Of a DNA stretch of 64,000 nucleotides, positions 1 through 46,700 are shown one piece after another (the stretch's first letter is position 1; the number at the start of each line of letters is the position of its first letter). Position numbers and translations under genes: made by a program. Source of the stretch: Patagioenas fasciata (lineage: Eukaryota > Chordata > Aves > Columbiformes > Columbidae); the NCBI RefSeq assembly GCF_037038585.1, contig NC_092525.1, forward strand, positions 18,744,867 through 18,808,866, written 5' to 3'. The notes under the pieces were generated by a model. That model ran no database searches. It was not told the origin of the DNA and saw nothing but the letters and a program-made list of their open reading frames with translations.

Positions 1-95
1 TTTGATTGCTTTTAAGGACTAAACTTTGACTACTGTATGGCATGCAACATGTAATATTTCTTTCCTTTCCCAACTGCTTTCTATTACATGCCCAG

Positions 96-33548
<33,453 letters not shown>

Positions 33549-33653
33549 ACGAGTTAAAAGCCAAAATAAAAAAAGCACTTAAAAGTAAGGTTTTGAAAAG
33601 AAAGAGCCTTGTTATCAGCGCTGGGAATCAAAGAAGTTTTATTGTGAAATAAA
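33549..33653 (+). promoter_or_regulatory. DOCK7: DOCK7 3' UTR with polyadenylation signals
   Basis: AATAAA occurs 17 bp after the stop (33565-33570) and again at 33648-33653; a weaker ATTAAA lies at 33992-33997. The second AATAAA is the likeliest short-form signal. Where the transcript really ends is unknown and it may run further right toward USP1. Confidence 0.6.
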
Positions 33654-35606
33654 ACTTGGACTTCATCCTGGACATCCCACACACCTCTTCCTCCATCAAA
33701 GTGTTCAGTGGCCAAAAATCATTCTGAATTGTCAAATGTAGACTTATCAATGTTTGAAAAAAAAATCATGGCAGTGGTATCCGGAGTATTTGTGATAAGC
33801 TGTAAACTTACCTGTTTTTTAAGGCATTTTTATGACTCAAAGGTACACTAAACGCATTTACCTTTATTTATAGCATTACCTAATGTTAAATTTATTTACT
33901 TTTAGTTCATATATTTAATTTATATTAGGACCATACGCAAATGCATTTTTGAAGTTTTTAATGTAGTGATGATGGTTATTTTGATGGTACTATTAAATAT
34001 GTGAATGTTTACACTTTAATTCCCTGTGCCTTGGACTTCAGAGCTCACCACCCTTGGGAAAAAGGTTCGGAGAAGGTAAGTCAAGTCAAGTCTTACAGCA
34101 ACACGTTCTAACCAAGTGGTGATTATTTAATTATCCCTATTCCTTTTTTCCTTTTTAATGCTGGATATGAATTGCTGCAAAGAAAAATAATAATTCCTAG
34201 CTAGGAAGTCCAAACAACACAGTCATCTCCTCCTAACTTTGAAGGTCCCACTAGACTGCTTTTTGTGTCCCTATTTCAATTTAAAAACTAATTTCATGGG
34301 GAAAAAGAACATAAAATGGTATCACAGTTTAAGTTAAAAGCTTATATAGAAAGCATTGTTATTTATGTAAAGAAAAACATCTGTTTGATGGCAGTGATTT
34401 TGGTGGCTGACACAGCCCTTCAAGGAAACATCAGACCTGGAGCTGAGTACATGATGCCTACATCTAGTGCTTAACATTTTTCTTCTGTATTGAACAAGGT
34501 CCCTTGGAAGAGGTGGGATGTGATCAAACACAGGCTTATTCTCTCTATAAAAGTACCTAAAAATGCCTACATATGTATATACACAGAGATTTTTTTTTAA
34601 ATGAATGTACTTTTTAATGTATATAAAAATGCAAGGAGAAAAAGGGGTTTATATATGAGCTTATACATCATCAGTTCCAATTTGTGAATAGTTTACTTTT
34701 GAAACATAAACAGTTTTCACCTTCAATTCTAACATAGACATTCCTGTACGTTAGAAGGTGCTGGGGGTTGTTTCTTTGGGCTCGTCCCCCCACGCCTTCT
34801 GTTTAGTTTGGAAGCTGTATGGGAGTCAGGGACTCTCATATTGGAAAATATTAAGGGGAAGTGTGTAGCTCTGCAAGAGATTTATATGAAGAGGTGTGCA
34901 AAATATTGACAATGTGACAAGAGAGAAACAAATCCCAATAGCTATGAAAGAATGAGACCTTAATTTACTGTAGGCCTTGTATACTGTTTCTCTCAAGCTG
35001 CAGAGTGTGACAGAAGACATCTGGGTCTTCCTTTGATTGCCTTGTGCCAATATTTTGAATATAACAGTATTTTGTTTCCTTGGAACACTTCCTCTTCCTG
35101 CACTTGAATGAAAAAGACGAATCTTGGGCCAAGTAAACTTTCACTTGCGGGCTGAAATTCAGCAACCCCTCCTACTGCAGGCAGTAACACAAAGCTAGCA
35201 TTCTGTAATGTGATTTGGCTGCTCTTGCAAGGTAAGATTAGTTGTTTTTTTCATGTAGCTATTTCTTCATTTAGACTCTTAAGTTATTTATTATGGCAAC
35301 AATGCTGTGAAAGGGGAAAGGTCTCAGTGTAGTTGTAATTCCCTATTCTTCTCCTCTGCAGGAGATAATTACTACAGACTTACAGCATGAGTTTATAATC
35401 AACTCTAAATTTAGTCCAGCCTTTTTTACACTGTTTTCTATTACCAGTAGAAGTTTTCCAGACTGAAACATATTTTAGTAATGTATCATTGAGGCTATAT
35501 GGCAAAAATCAAGGCCTGTACAAAAAAATCAGGGGTCCACCATAAAAGGAAAATACACTCAGGGTATTTTTCATTAGTTACTTCAGCATTTATACTACAT
35601 TATAAT

Positions 35607-35624
35607 AAAAAAAAAAAAAAAAAA
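35607..35624. repeat. A18 run in the convergent interval
   Basis: Eighteen A residues after a tataat stretch. Could act as an internal oligo-dT priming site in cDNA from a + strand transcript. Confidence 0.85.
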
Positions 35625-36173
35625 GTAAAAACTTAAGTATTGCAGAATAAACGAGGAAGAGGTTTCTAGGGCTTCTCCTGTAAACAAATTAATTTGTACT
35701 TGAAAAAGTTTAAATCCAGAAAAGTAGGGCATACTCACACTTTGTCTCTGCAGCAGCACTTCATGTCATTGCAGCTCCACTAGGACAGCAGAAGTCAAAC
35801 TGCCTACTTGGTGTTGTATTTTTAAGATTTTAATTGTCTGCAGTTTATAATATTTACAGTAACATTTTAGCATCTAACAGATGATTTTGAGATTTAATCT
35901 AGGATTCAGAACCAAACATTTCACTTGTTTTCACAGTAATCTTGGTTTCCTTTTCCCCTTACCTCTGAACCTACCTCTAGTCATCCCCTGCCTTCAAAGT
36001 CAGGTACACTGTACAAGATACACTGTACAGAGAATGTGGTTTTTAAAGCACTTTACATCTTCCATTTCTCTCAGACAGGTAAGTTTCCCAGCATCAAACC
36101 ACTTTCACTTCCCCTTTTTCCCTCTCCAAACACAAAATTCTGATCTAGTCATCGCAGATGCATATCATAAATT

Positions 36174-36669
36174 TTTATTTCATATATACATTCTTAACAA
36201 AGCATCAAAGCCAAATGCTTTTGTTTTCCCACATTTCAGTGAGCTCCAAGAACAAATTAACTGTTAAGGTCACCACTAAGTTCCAAATCCACCCAAACAG
36301 ATATGCATGTTAGAGGTCTTTACTCTTAAAAGTACAAAATTGTCTTAATTACACTACATGCTCCTCCTGTTTTGAAGTATTAATCACACCTATTTACACT
36401 TTGCTCATTTAACACCTATGCAACAAGATGTAAATTTGACCAAACATTTCTATTAAGTTCCTTCCAATACACTACACAAGGTTACAAGACCCTTGTGCTT
36501 TGAGTTGCACTGAGCAGTATAGAACTGGATAAGGAGAATAAACCACTTTGATTATCCAAAGACTAAATATGAAGTATTACTTCCCAAGTTACAAAAATAC
36601 ACAACTTCTGATGAAATTTGCTAGTTAATATACATTTACTCCAGAATATGAATACAAATAACTTTTATT
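36174..36669 (-). promoter_or_regulatory. USP1: Candidate USP1 polyadenylation signals
   Basis: On the minus strand AATAAA hexamers fall at 36669-36664 and 36179-36174, 307 and 797 bases after the USP1 stop; another is at 35292-35287. USP1 mRNAs in vertebrates have 3' UTRs of this order. Which one is used cannot be told from DNA. Confidence 0.45.
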
Positions 36670-36975
36670 AAAAAAAAAGCTAATAATACAATAAGCATGT
36701 CTGAGAGCTAGAGTTGTGTTAAAATCACTACCATGTACTGTAGGCATCATTTAGGAATCATACAAATTGGTATTTCTAAAAGGTCATATCACTACTCTCC
36801 AGCAAAGTTACTGTGCGAGTTAAATTCTATGTCTTGGTTTGTTAATTCAAGTTGAGCCACTTACACTGAACAAAAGAAGACCAGAAACATTATGATCCAG
36901 TAGCTTCAAAAAAACAGCTGTTTCTTCCAGGTAGTTTTGATGCAAACCCCTAATATTTACAGTCAAGATACAGTA

Positions 36976-37708
36976 TCACTCTACAATTTTCTTATAAAAC
37001 AGTAGGTAAGGAGTCGATGTAGATGACGATGTCGGAGAAAGAGAATTCAGAAAGTCCTTTTCTTCTGTGACCTTCACTTCAGAATCATCAAAAAGCAGCC
37101 ACTTGCCCTCGTACTCTTTGAGGCTCTGCAGCACACACAGAGCTTTGGTTTCCAGTCCGCTGGTGGCAGCGCCCGCGGGTTCCTGGCTGGGTTCCGTGCC
37201 AGCCTCTGTGCTCGTGGCGCTGCTGCTGGACTCGGCATTTCTGTTCTCAGGAACGATGTTCAGGAACTTCTCGGGGTTGGCTGGCTTGTTGTACAGGTCA
37301 CAGTCAGACTTGCTCTTCTGCCCCCCAAGAAGTCCGACGGCTTCCATGTTCTTTTTGTTCAGAACTTTACCCGGCGGCGCATTGCCATTGACTCTAAAAG
37401 AGACTTCACCATCGTCGTACTCTTCAGCGACAGTTCTGGCCTCCTCCTCGTTCAGTGGCTCCGGTTTAATCATGTCGTACATTTGGTCAGTGATGAAATT
37501 TCCCTTATCTAGCTCCAGGCTGTTCAGGTCTGTAATTTTGACCGACGCCGTGTAGTGTCCGCTGCTGATGGTGATGCCGCTGTGCATCACCACCGCAAAC
37601 AAGCCGTAGGTGTCGTTGGTCGGCTTTGTGCTCCATTCGTCTAGCGACAGTTTGAGAGGCGTCAACAAGGGAGTGTTTATCTTGGACAGTCCACCGTAGC
37701 AATCAAAC
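36976..37708 (-). CDS. USP1: USP1 terminal exon (His box, Asp, autocleavage site)
   Basis: Reads (E)FDCYGGGLSK-like residues as FDCYGGLSKINTPLLTP, ending ...YLLFYKKIVE with stop at 36978-36976; acceptor cttcaaaag. Holds His603, the GLLGGQK autocleavage motif (human Gly670-Gly671) and Asp759. The C-terminus is two residues longer than the human ...YKKL. The opposite strand has a 162-codon shadow frame. Confidence 0.97.
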
Positions 37709-40700
37709 CTTTTGAAGAAAAATAAAAGTCAGACCTCTCACCACAGCAGCTCACGATAAATAATTGCTTTAAGCAGCCCAGATATTGCATCCATGTTCTT
37801 TTCCTTCTATTAGAACATGACCAGATGCTCACTTTTCAACAGGCTTATCATGAGCAGCTGGTCAGTGAAGACATTTTGAGTATGTATAACATTAACTCTT
37901 ACAGCCTAATGACTACATGTTTTAACTACTTCAGAAATTCCTTTTTTCCTGAAGTACCAGCTAAAGTTACATTTTAAAGAGTGATGATCCAAGGAGTTAC
38001 TCTGTTTGTTCAGTTACCACTTGTGCTTCTGTGCACAAATATTCCCCGACACCATCCTGCTTTCCAGATTAAAAACAAAACCAAACAAAAAAACCTTTAA
38101 CATCCAAGGCTGAAGTAAGCAGGGTTTGTTTTTCCCAAATCTTTGAAAGAGTCATTTACTAAATAAGGGATACAAATCTAGTGTACTTTCGAGTGGCTTT
38201 AATGTCAGTCAGAGAAACCAAGTTCTTGCTGTAATAAGTAATTTTTCTGAGATGATCCCAGTGCACTGTAGGATACTGCCCCAGTAATGCAATGGTTGTC
38301 TGAGTACGTTACTAACATTTTCTTATTCAGGATTCTTCATTAACTGTCCCATGTTATTCAGTTTCTTTAAACAATTATCTAGCTGATTTACTGTGGAAAA
38401 GCATCAAGTATTTCATAAATACTTAATCATTTGTTCATAGTACACAAATAGAGAAGTTTAAGTGCTTTGATTACAAGAAGGCTCTTTTAAAGAGTTAGAA
38501 AAGAAAATAAGTGTCAGGACTTTTGACTTTGTGCATTAGATGATTGTTATCTTACACAATTTACATACTGCATCAGCCCAGTTTAATTAAGCCCTGTATT
38601 TAATGATATGTTATGATGTCCTAGTAGATTTCAGTGATGATTCAGTCTTGTTCAGCTGTTGGGGTGTTGTAGGGAAAGATACAGGGGAATATAAACAAAC
38701 CCAGTAAAACTTGGGTTCCAAAGATCTAACTACTATTATTCAACTTGCCTTTTATCATAATAACTATCTTTAATCCAAGAAAACTGTGGATAAGGCATAA
38801 GAATATAAGCATAACTACAGTAACAGAATATTACTTTTGTTTTACTGGGTTTAGTCTTTATTCTGCCGCGCTTCTAAATGTTTCACTCATATTCACAGCC
38901 ATAAACCCTTATAAATACATTTACGCACACACATGTCCTCAGTCACTCAAGTCTCATTAACAACTGACCTCTAGTTTTAGACCTAGGCTGACCATAAACA
39001 TTTGAATACACCAACAGAAACACAAAAGAGCAGATATAATCAGAAATAAAGCTGAAATTTTCTGAAAATCCCTATTATTAGTAGCCAGAAATAGAGAGAT
39101 TCAGAAGAGAGTCAAGGAGCAGAGAAACTGCTGATACTCCAGGACAGAAATCCAGTTGCACTCAAGCACACTATGACAATCATATTAACATGAAACATTA
39201 AAATAAACAGGCTCTACCTTTCTTCTGAATGAGATCCAGCATCAGAAAGATTTGGAGAGGAGGAAATAAGAGAGGAAATCTTTTCCTATTAGCTTTTTGT
39301 TCTTCTGAATGATTAGAATCTGAAGACAGAAAAATTGCATGCCGAGTACACTGCCTCATGTTCACACACAACAAACCCTGCTGCTGCAGCTACAGCCTTT
39401 GAGGCCATAAATCAGTGGAACTTGACCCACTGCACTGAATTAGTACCTCAAGTTATTACAGACTTTGAAAGACTGAAGCTGTTTTACTACAATGCTTTCA
39501 ACAAAAAAATGTGAAATACTCCAAATAAAGATTTGCAGTGGCATAAGCACTGCTGTCATTAATCAGCAAATGTGACTGTTACAAAGCCTGAAGTGTCTTT
39601 AAAAATAAATAAATAAATACATACATACATTAAAAAAAAAAAAAAAAAATCACTCTTCCCCAATACCATTTCACAAGACAAAGATCTGTCGGGTTTTTTT
39701 TTTTTTTCCCAACAACTGTTAAATTTACATAGTAGAACAGCTTGATTAGATGTTACCAGTTACACATTTCTTCTTAATCGCTTTCCAGTCTGAGCACACA
39801 TGGAATAGGATTTTTTTTTTCCCCACACAGACACTTGCTAAAGAGAATTACTCATCTCCAGGCAAGTCATTTTCACACTGGCTGCTTGTTTTAAAAAAAC
39901 AAGAACAAAACAAAACAAAATAACCACAAACCATTTTACAAGCCAGCATCTAGAAAAGATGAAGCAAATCCCTACAAACTACAAATATTTACATTACCAT
40001 CCCCCTTCTGCTTCATTTATCTTCATTCATTTCTAATTCAGTTGCCAGATAACTCAGTAGAGCATAACTGAGAAGGGGAGAAGCTTTCAAAATTGTTACT
40101 GAAGCTATGAGAAGCATGAAGATGCTTAGTTCAAAAATCTTAGTTTAAGGCCAGCAAAACAGTCTGTTATTACTTTTAGGGCAAATCCTTGCAGTCTCAT
40201 CTATGAAGAATTGTTTGGTTTTTTTTTTTTTTTACAATGAATATTACAAGTTTGCACAAATCAATTGGGGGAAGCTCCATCAAAGCTCATTGTTCAGAAA
40301 TCCCCGTGACTCTGGGCACTACGGAGCGAGCTGGTGCTTTGGTTTTTGCCTCAGCTCTTCCCGCTGGATTTCCAGCTGTGCTTTCCTACCCCAAATCAAG
40401 ATGTTTAGGAATGACACGGTTGTGTCCAAGATAAAACACCCAAGCCAAAAACTGGGAAACACTCTTCGAAGCTGTTTCAGCTTCATCACTGACTCCAGTT
40501 CTGTGTCTGGTTTTCCCACTCTTAATTCCTTAATCCTGGGCTGCGAGCACTTGGCAGAAAATGTGTGACACGATTAGAGGAACACAAGAGATGGGCTTTA
40601 GTCTGACCCCATCTAGGTCTGAGTATTTTGGAGCAAGGACCTGAAGACTGCCGGGATGGAAGAGGAGGTAAGTGATTCAGGAGCTGGCTGGGTAACCTGC

Positions 40701-43700
40701 AAGTTCTCCCTCATAGGAGCAAAGAAAGTAGCAACGGTAGCAGCAAACTGAAGAGAATATACAGGTTTCCTGTAAGTGGACATCTCGGGTTGTATTTTTT
40801 TGAAGGGCCTATCATCCCACCAGGACACCATCTCACACCAAGGGCTACTCAACAACAGCACTGCAGTTTTTAAAAAGCGTGCCGCTTTTTCTCCGCCTTA
40901 TTGCGACAGTCAAATATTGCGTAGAGGAATGAAAAGGAAATTTTCTATGTAATGACCCTAGACTTGTATGACAAGACGTCAGCAGACTTTACAGACACAG
41001 GCAGTTCCCTTTCTACATTGTCAGAAACCAAGATACTCCTAAAAACAAATACTAAGAACAGGCAGAGCAAGAATTCTAGTTTTAACAATCTGAGCAAACT
41101 ACCTGTTAAAAGTAGCCTAATATAATCTTAATAGTTACTTTACAAATCTGATTTACACTGACCACAGTTACCAGCACTTGTTTATAGAGACAAATCATCT
41201 GTCAACTTACGTTTGGTTTCTGTGTAGTGCCAAAGGCTCCAAAAAAAACTCTGAAGTACATTGGCAACACAAATATGATAAACTAATTACACAGAAGACT
41301 TCATGAATTAGATTTTCCTGCTGGGAAGGTGGCTCTGAAGGCCCAAAGCCAACCCACAGGGAAATGCAAAGCACAGGAACTGGGTGGATTAATAAATTAA
41401 GGCCAAATTAATTTGTGCCTGAATAACTTCATGCACATCGCAAAGCGGCTCAGTGTTACACCTCAGAATTACGCCCAGCCACCGGCTTATAAACCACAAT
41501 CTACGGCAGAGATGCTGCTGAAAACAGCACAAATTTATATCTTCTTTTGCTGCGTCCAGTGAAGTTAACACAGACAGCAAAAGTTATCTTTTAATGAATA
41601 CCAGAGTTGAAAATACAGGTCAAGTCTGCAAATGTCACTAAAATTCTACAGTCACACTCAAAACACAATTAATGGCATGACAATTTTCTAAAAGATCTGG
41701 AGGAGTATTTTACAGTTTTAAGAAGTTTCTCCTTATGAGGCTTTCTGTCATTTCTCACTATTTGAATCTCAGTGGAGAAAGAGTTTACTGCAAAACCGTC
41801 AAGTGCTTGTTCCATTTGTGTACAGTACTGCTGGGACAGGGTTTTCTTTATCTTTTTTCATACTTAAGAATTTGGGGATTTCCTTTGGGAAGGGAGAGAA
41901 AAAAAAAAACCCACACCACACCAAAAACCCAAGGATTTCTACAGTATAAAACACCAAACTGCTTGCTCAGCAGTTGAACAATGACATTGCTGTCACTGTA
42001 TTTGTAAAGGAATCGATCAATTTTTCTGTAATGTGTGTTAGCTTTTAAAATGTTTATCTCCTGGTGTTTTTCTGTTGTGTTGTTTTTTTTTTTTTTTTCC
42101 AAATGTTAGTACTCACATTCAGTTAGAGACCAAAGTACTATGAGCTACAACCACAAAACGCAGATTTGTTCTCATTACTTGTTCTGCTAAAGAACTTAAA
42201 CCTGCCTCTCAACTCACGCAGGTGATACCGAAGGTAAAGTTTTAAGAAGCATCAGGATATCGGGCTGTTGTAAGAATATAGATAAGACAATTTTTGCTAA
42301 GAATCCTCCTGAAGGTGTATTTCTGCCACTACTTGTGAGAACAGAAAGCCTTTAAGAAATTAGGGGCCATGTCCCACTGATTTAAGTTAATTTCAGTCTA
42401 GAAATCTCCTTTTGATTTTGGAAAAGTTACAAAACATTTTCATCTCTTCTGGTAAGATTTCCCTTCCAAGAGCACACGGTTTCGTACCATCGTCAATCTG
42501 CATACTCACTCTAAGCCACTAGCAGCAAAGCACTTCAAATGAATTGTAATCACTTCAGGCATTTTATCGAATAAAAGGCTGCGCTCTGCTTCTGTGTAAT
42601 GGTGGCAGTTTTCGCAGAAATATTTATCCTCTCCCACAATCCTTTCCACTGACGCAAACTGTGAAATTGCCCATTTAAGAGTCTTCATTTCCGTTTTTGG
42701 CTCTGGAGAAACTATAAAAGAGAATCATTACATTCAGAAATATGCTATTATTTACATTTCCAAGGCATCCCACCAGAAAAACAACAAAACAAAACATGTC
42801 AGGTTAAGACATGCTCAAATACTACTTTCAACGCTATCAAGAACACTCTAGATGTATGAAAATATATTCAAATCTTTGAATGATTTCAAGAAGCTATGAA
42901 AATACCACATAATAGACATCATTACTTCAAATCTATGGTTTTCCCAAAGCTCATCTTCCCATTGCACACACTAATTCTCTTGTAGTGTCTGGAAACTGGG
43001 TGCATATACCCAAGACCAGAATTTCACTCATTAAGGCAAAAAACCTCAAAAATAACCAAAGTTCCCTTTGGTTTTTTTTACATTTTGCCTCCCCTGGAAT
43101 GTCACGCTGCTGCTGACGGGACCACCTGCACTGTCACACACACGCTCTAATCTCTCATCCCTCAGCAAAACCGGGATGGCAAAAATTGTAAAAGCTGCTC
43201 CAAATTAAGCCCACGGGAACTAAAATTATTACTTGTTTTTAATTCTGAATTTCCAAATGTATTGTTGCCATGCTTACTTTGGAAGATAGCTAAGAACTAA
43301 GTACAGATCACTAAAATTGAGAAAGATACTAGGGGACTAACATTTAAAAATTAAAACCAAACGCTATTAAGGTAACAACAGTCTAAAATACCATAATCAT
43401 ATTTTTACAGTAAATTAACAAAAATCTGGTTTGTCAATTATTTTATAAAAAGTGCAGATGTTTCTTGTAAAATTAAAAAAAAGCAGAATTTCTTATCCAA
43501 GAAGAAAGGGAAGACCCAAATCAAAGAAATTACCTATTTATAAGCAGGAAACATGTATGTGACTGAAGGATTGTAAGCAGCCTGTGTTACATGTTAAGAC
43601 CTGAAACAATTTCAATACTGTCTGGATCTGTCCATGTTACCAGCACTGTGTTTCCCAAATGTAAAGTTAACCAGGATGAGAGATAACAGAACAGCCTCTA

Positions 43701-46700
43701 ATTTAATAAGCATGCACAGGAGCAAGAGTTACTTACTTTCAGAACTCTCTTCAGTTTTAGAAAGTTCATCTTCTTGCACTGGAACACTGATGTCCTGAAA
43801 ATCTTCTCTCCTTTCCGTGAAGCACTCGCACTCCAAACATCTCGTCCGCAGCACCAACTGGCCCTGGAACAGCTTCTCCACCAGCTCAAAAATGGCCAGT
43901 TCTGTACCTAGAGAAAGGAGGAGCCGCATCATTTAGCAAGATGTGTTTTATTCAAATGACACTTCAGAACCTGGCTGTCGTCCTTCCAAAAATCAGTGTT
44001 ACACAAATGGCCTTTTAGGGGTTCCACATACGGAGGGAGAGAGAGAGAGAGAAAGAAGGAGGGGGAAAGAGAGAGAGAGAGAAAGAAGGAGGGGGAAAGA
44101 GAGAGAGAGAGAAAGAAGGAGGGGGAAAGAGAGAGAGAGAGAAAGAAGGAGGGGGAAAGAGAGAGAGAGAGAAAGAAGGAGGGGGAAAGAGAGAGAGAGA
44201 GAAAGAAGGAGGGGGAAAGAGAGAGAGAGAAAGAAGGAGGGAAAAAATTAAAAAAAAAATTAAAAAAAGCTGCTTATGGCATGTGATTTTCAGAGAATAT
44301 GGAGCCCCTTTCTCTTGGCCCTCAAATTTAAATTTCTGTTTCAATATTAGGTTCTTATTTTATACTTGAAGTGTGACAGTGTCACAACCTGGAAAAATTG
44401 TGTTTGTGATCAATGCGCTGCCTTCTCAGTACGGACTGTCAGTCCTCCCAGGGGACATCACACTTGTATTTTTGCCAGGTCTCTATTCTCAGTCCTCTCT
44501 TCCAATACTTTCTGAGTTTGCTGGCCAATTTTAGTCAAATCTGCTGCAGAAACAGAGAGCTCAAAAGATTCCGCGTTCCTTCAGATTTTTATTAAAATTG
44601 ATGGTTGGATCAGAAAGTTCGTTCCACATTAGCAACTGCTAAATTCATACCAAAGTCCTTCCCTCAGAGATATCTTGTCTCATTGACAAGACCAAAATCC
44701 ACACCTGTCAGCCAATTAGCTTACGTAATTAACATATGTAATACATCCAGTGTCTTTCCTAGTTCCTGGGAAGGCTGGAACTACGGAAGAACTCACGAAA
44801 AGGGAGGGAAGAAGACATTATTGGTGAAAATTTGCAATACAAAGCCATAGCCAATGGGGTTTGATTCTGGTTGCTCCAGCCACTAATTTTCCTTTATATC
44901 TTAAACCCACTTGCTATTTCTATAAATGACAAAAATTACTGATAAAACAAACCTGGTAATATTCTGACTTTTTTATATTGTACAATGATTACACAGAGAA
45001 ATACCTCACAAGTTCTGAGCTAAACAGGTCAAGTTATTAAAGAACCCTACCAATGTATAAAAATAAAATTCTCTTTCATAAAAATCTTTTTCAATTCTTC
45101 AAAAGGTAATTTTGTATTTGCGAGCTCTGCTGGCTGTGCAGGCTTGAAGGCCGATTCCCATGCATAGGAATTTCTTAATCAGACTAATTTTAAGCCTATA
45201 CACTTGTTCACCGACCTTCCTTTTTTGGTTCCTTTTCAGCTCCTTTTTCATTATGGCTTTCCACGGGAGACACTGGTTCACAATATTCTTCTTTAGTGTT
45301 GTGACCATTTTCACACTTTACAGATGACTCTTCAAGCTCACAGTCATCATATTCTTTCCTTGGGTCTCTGGATCCCAAGTTTGTAGTTAGCTTTCCTAGA
45401 CTATAAAATTTCGACAGAATGCTAGGCTGTTTGCATGAGGATTTTAACCAGTTTAGCCTGAGCCGTGACTTCTTCTGCGTTGGCTTCGCACCCTCACTTT
45501 CACTGGAACACTTGGCAATGGCATCAGTCTGATTTTCCACCTTTTCTCCTGTCGCTTTCCTCTTCGACCTGGTTTGCCTTTGATTTTCTTCCACTGCGAT
45601 TTGCTCTTTTGACACTTTGGATTTTTTCTTTGCGTTGCCACCCTCAGCATCACTTTTTCTTTTCCCGTTGCCTTTGAGCAGCTTGTCTTCAGCTGTCTCT
45701 CCGCCATGGCTACTCGGTGCGTTATCCTCGTCCTCAGCAGTGTTGCCAGTTCCATTGCTCTCGGTATTTTGATTAGCTTTTTCCTCTAGTTTAGCTGCAG
45801 GCTCTTCCACGGGCAGCTTGTTCAATTCTTCCTTCTTCAGGAGCTGACACGTTTCTTGAATGTTGCCCAGGATACACTGCAGAACTTCCTGGGCGTCGTG
45901 CTGTAAGTAGCCTTCATACATAGGGTTGAGCTCTCTAGTAAAAGTAAAAGAGCAAGGCAAATTTATGATATCATGAAGCTAACAATAAACACACTAAATT
46001 TTCTACAGCGATGCCCCAATTTTCAGACCATCTACCCCCGGCAAGTCTCTAATGTTGTGCTGTACAATGGCCTCAAAACTCCAGGTGAAAATTCTGACAA
46101 TGTGATTAAGCTAATTTGTACCTAAGGGTATTCAGTAGCCTTCGTGGCTGAGTTGCAAGTTCATCTGTGTATTTTTCTGGATTTAAGAGAAAGCTGGCTT
46201 GAAGCTGCTCAACTGAAAGAATCAACGAGTGCAAACTGCAGATTAGTTCGTAACTTGCCAGTGGATCTTCTTTACAATTTCCCTGCAATAACAATATAAA
46301 AAGAATAAAGATACTTGCGGTTTTGTCTGTAACAGAAACTTTTTCTCTCCTGCCTTCACTTAGTTTTCTAACAGACATCTGACAGATTTTTGTCTGCTAT
46401 GGGAAGCAGGTGAGTTTTGGACAATGTATTGCTCTTCTGCCAGTAGAAAACAAATATAAAAGCCAGGCTAGCCATTATTTTAAAATCCCAAATAATCTTT
46501 GCCCACACTCCAATTTCCATCAACTCAAAGTACTGTATCATAATGATCTTAATGTCAGAAGCATGGTGAGATATCTTCTCTAATTTCTTCTGTTCAACTC
46601 AAAGACTTGTGCTTACCAGTTTACAGACACTCTGAACACAAGCTCAAAACAACTCAAACGTGTCTTTACCTGAAATGGCACTTTAGAAAACAATACTGCA

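Larger units (their letters stand above)
33654..36975. other. Convergent DOCK7-USP1 interval, probable 3' UTR sequence
   Basis: About 3.3 kb of AT-rich DNA between the facing stop codons. No ORF with a recognisable product. It carries candidate poly(A) signals for both strands, an A18 run at 35607-35624 and no recognised CR1. Parts will be 3' UTR of either gene. Confidence 0.6.

Noticed and set aside
37067-37555. 162-codon + strand ORF
   Set aside because: Antisense shadow of the USP1 last exon; low stop density comes from the coding strand's composition.
43943-44344. Arg/Glu/Lys-rich and Ser/Leu/Phe-rich ORFs on both strands
   Set aside because: Translations of the 30-bp polypurine minisatellite, whose unit length is a multiple of three and lacks stops.
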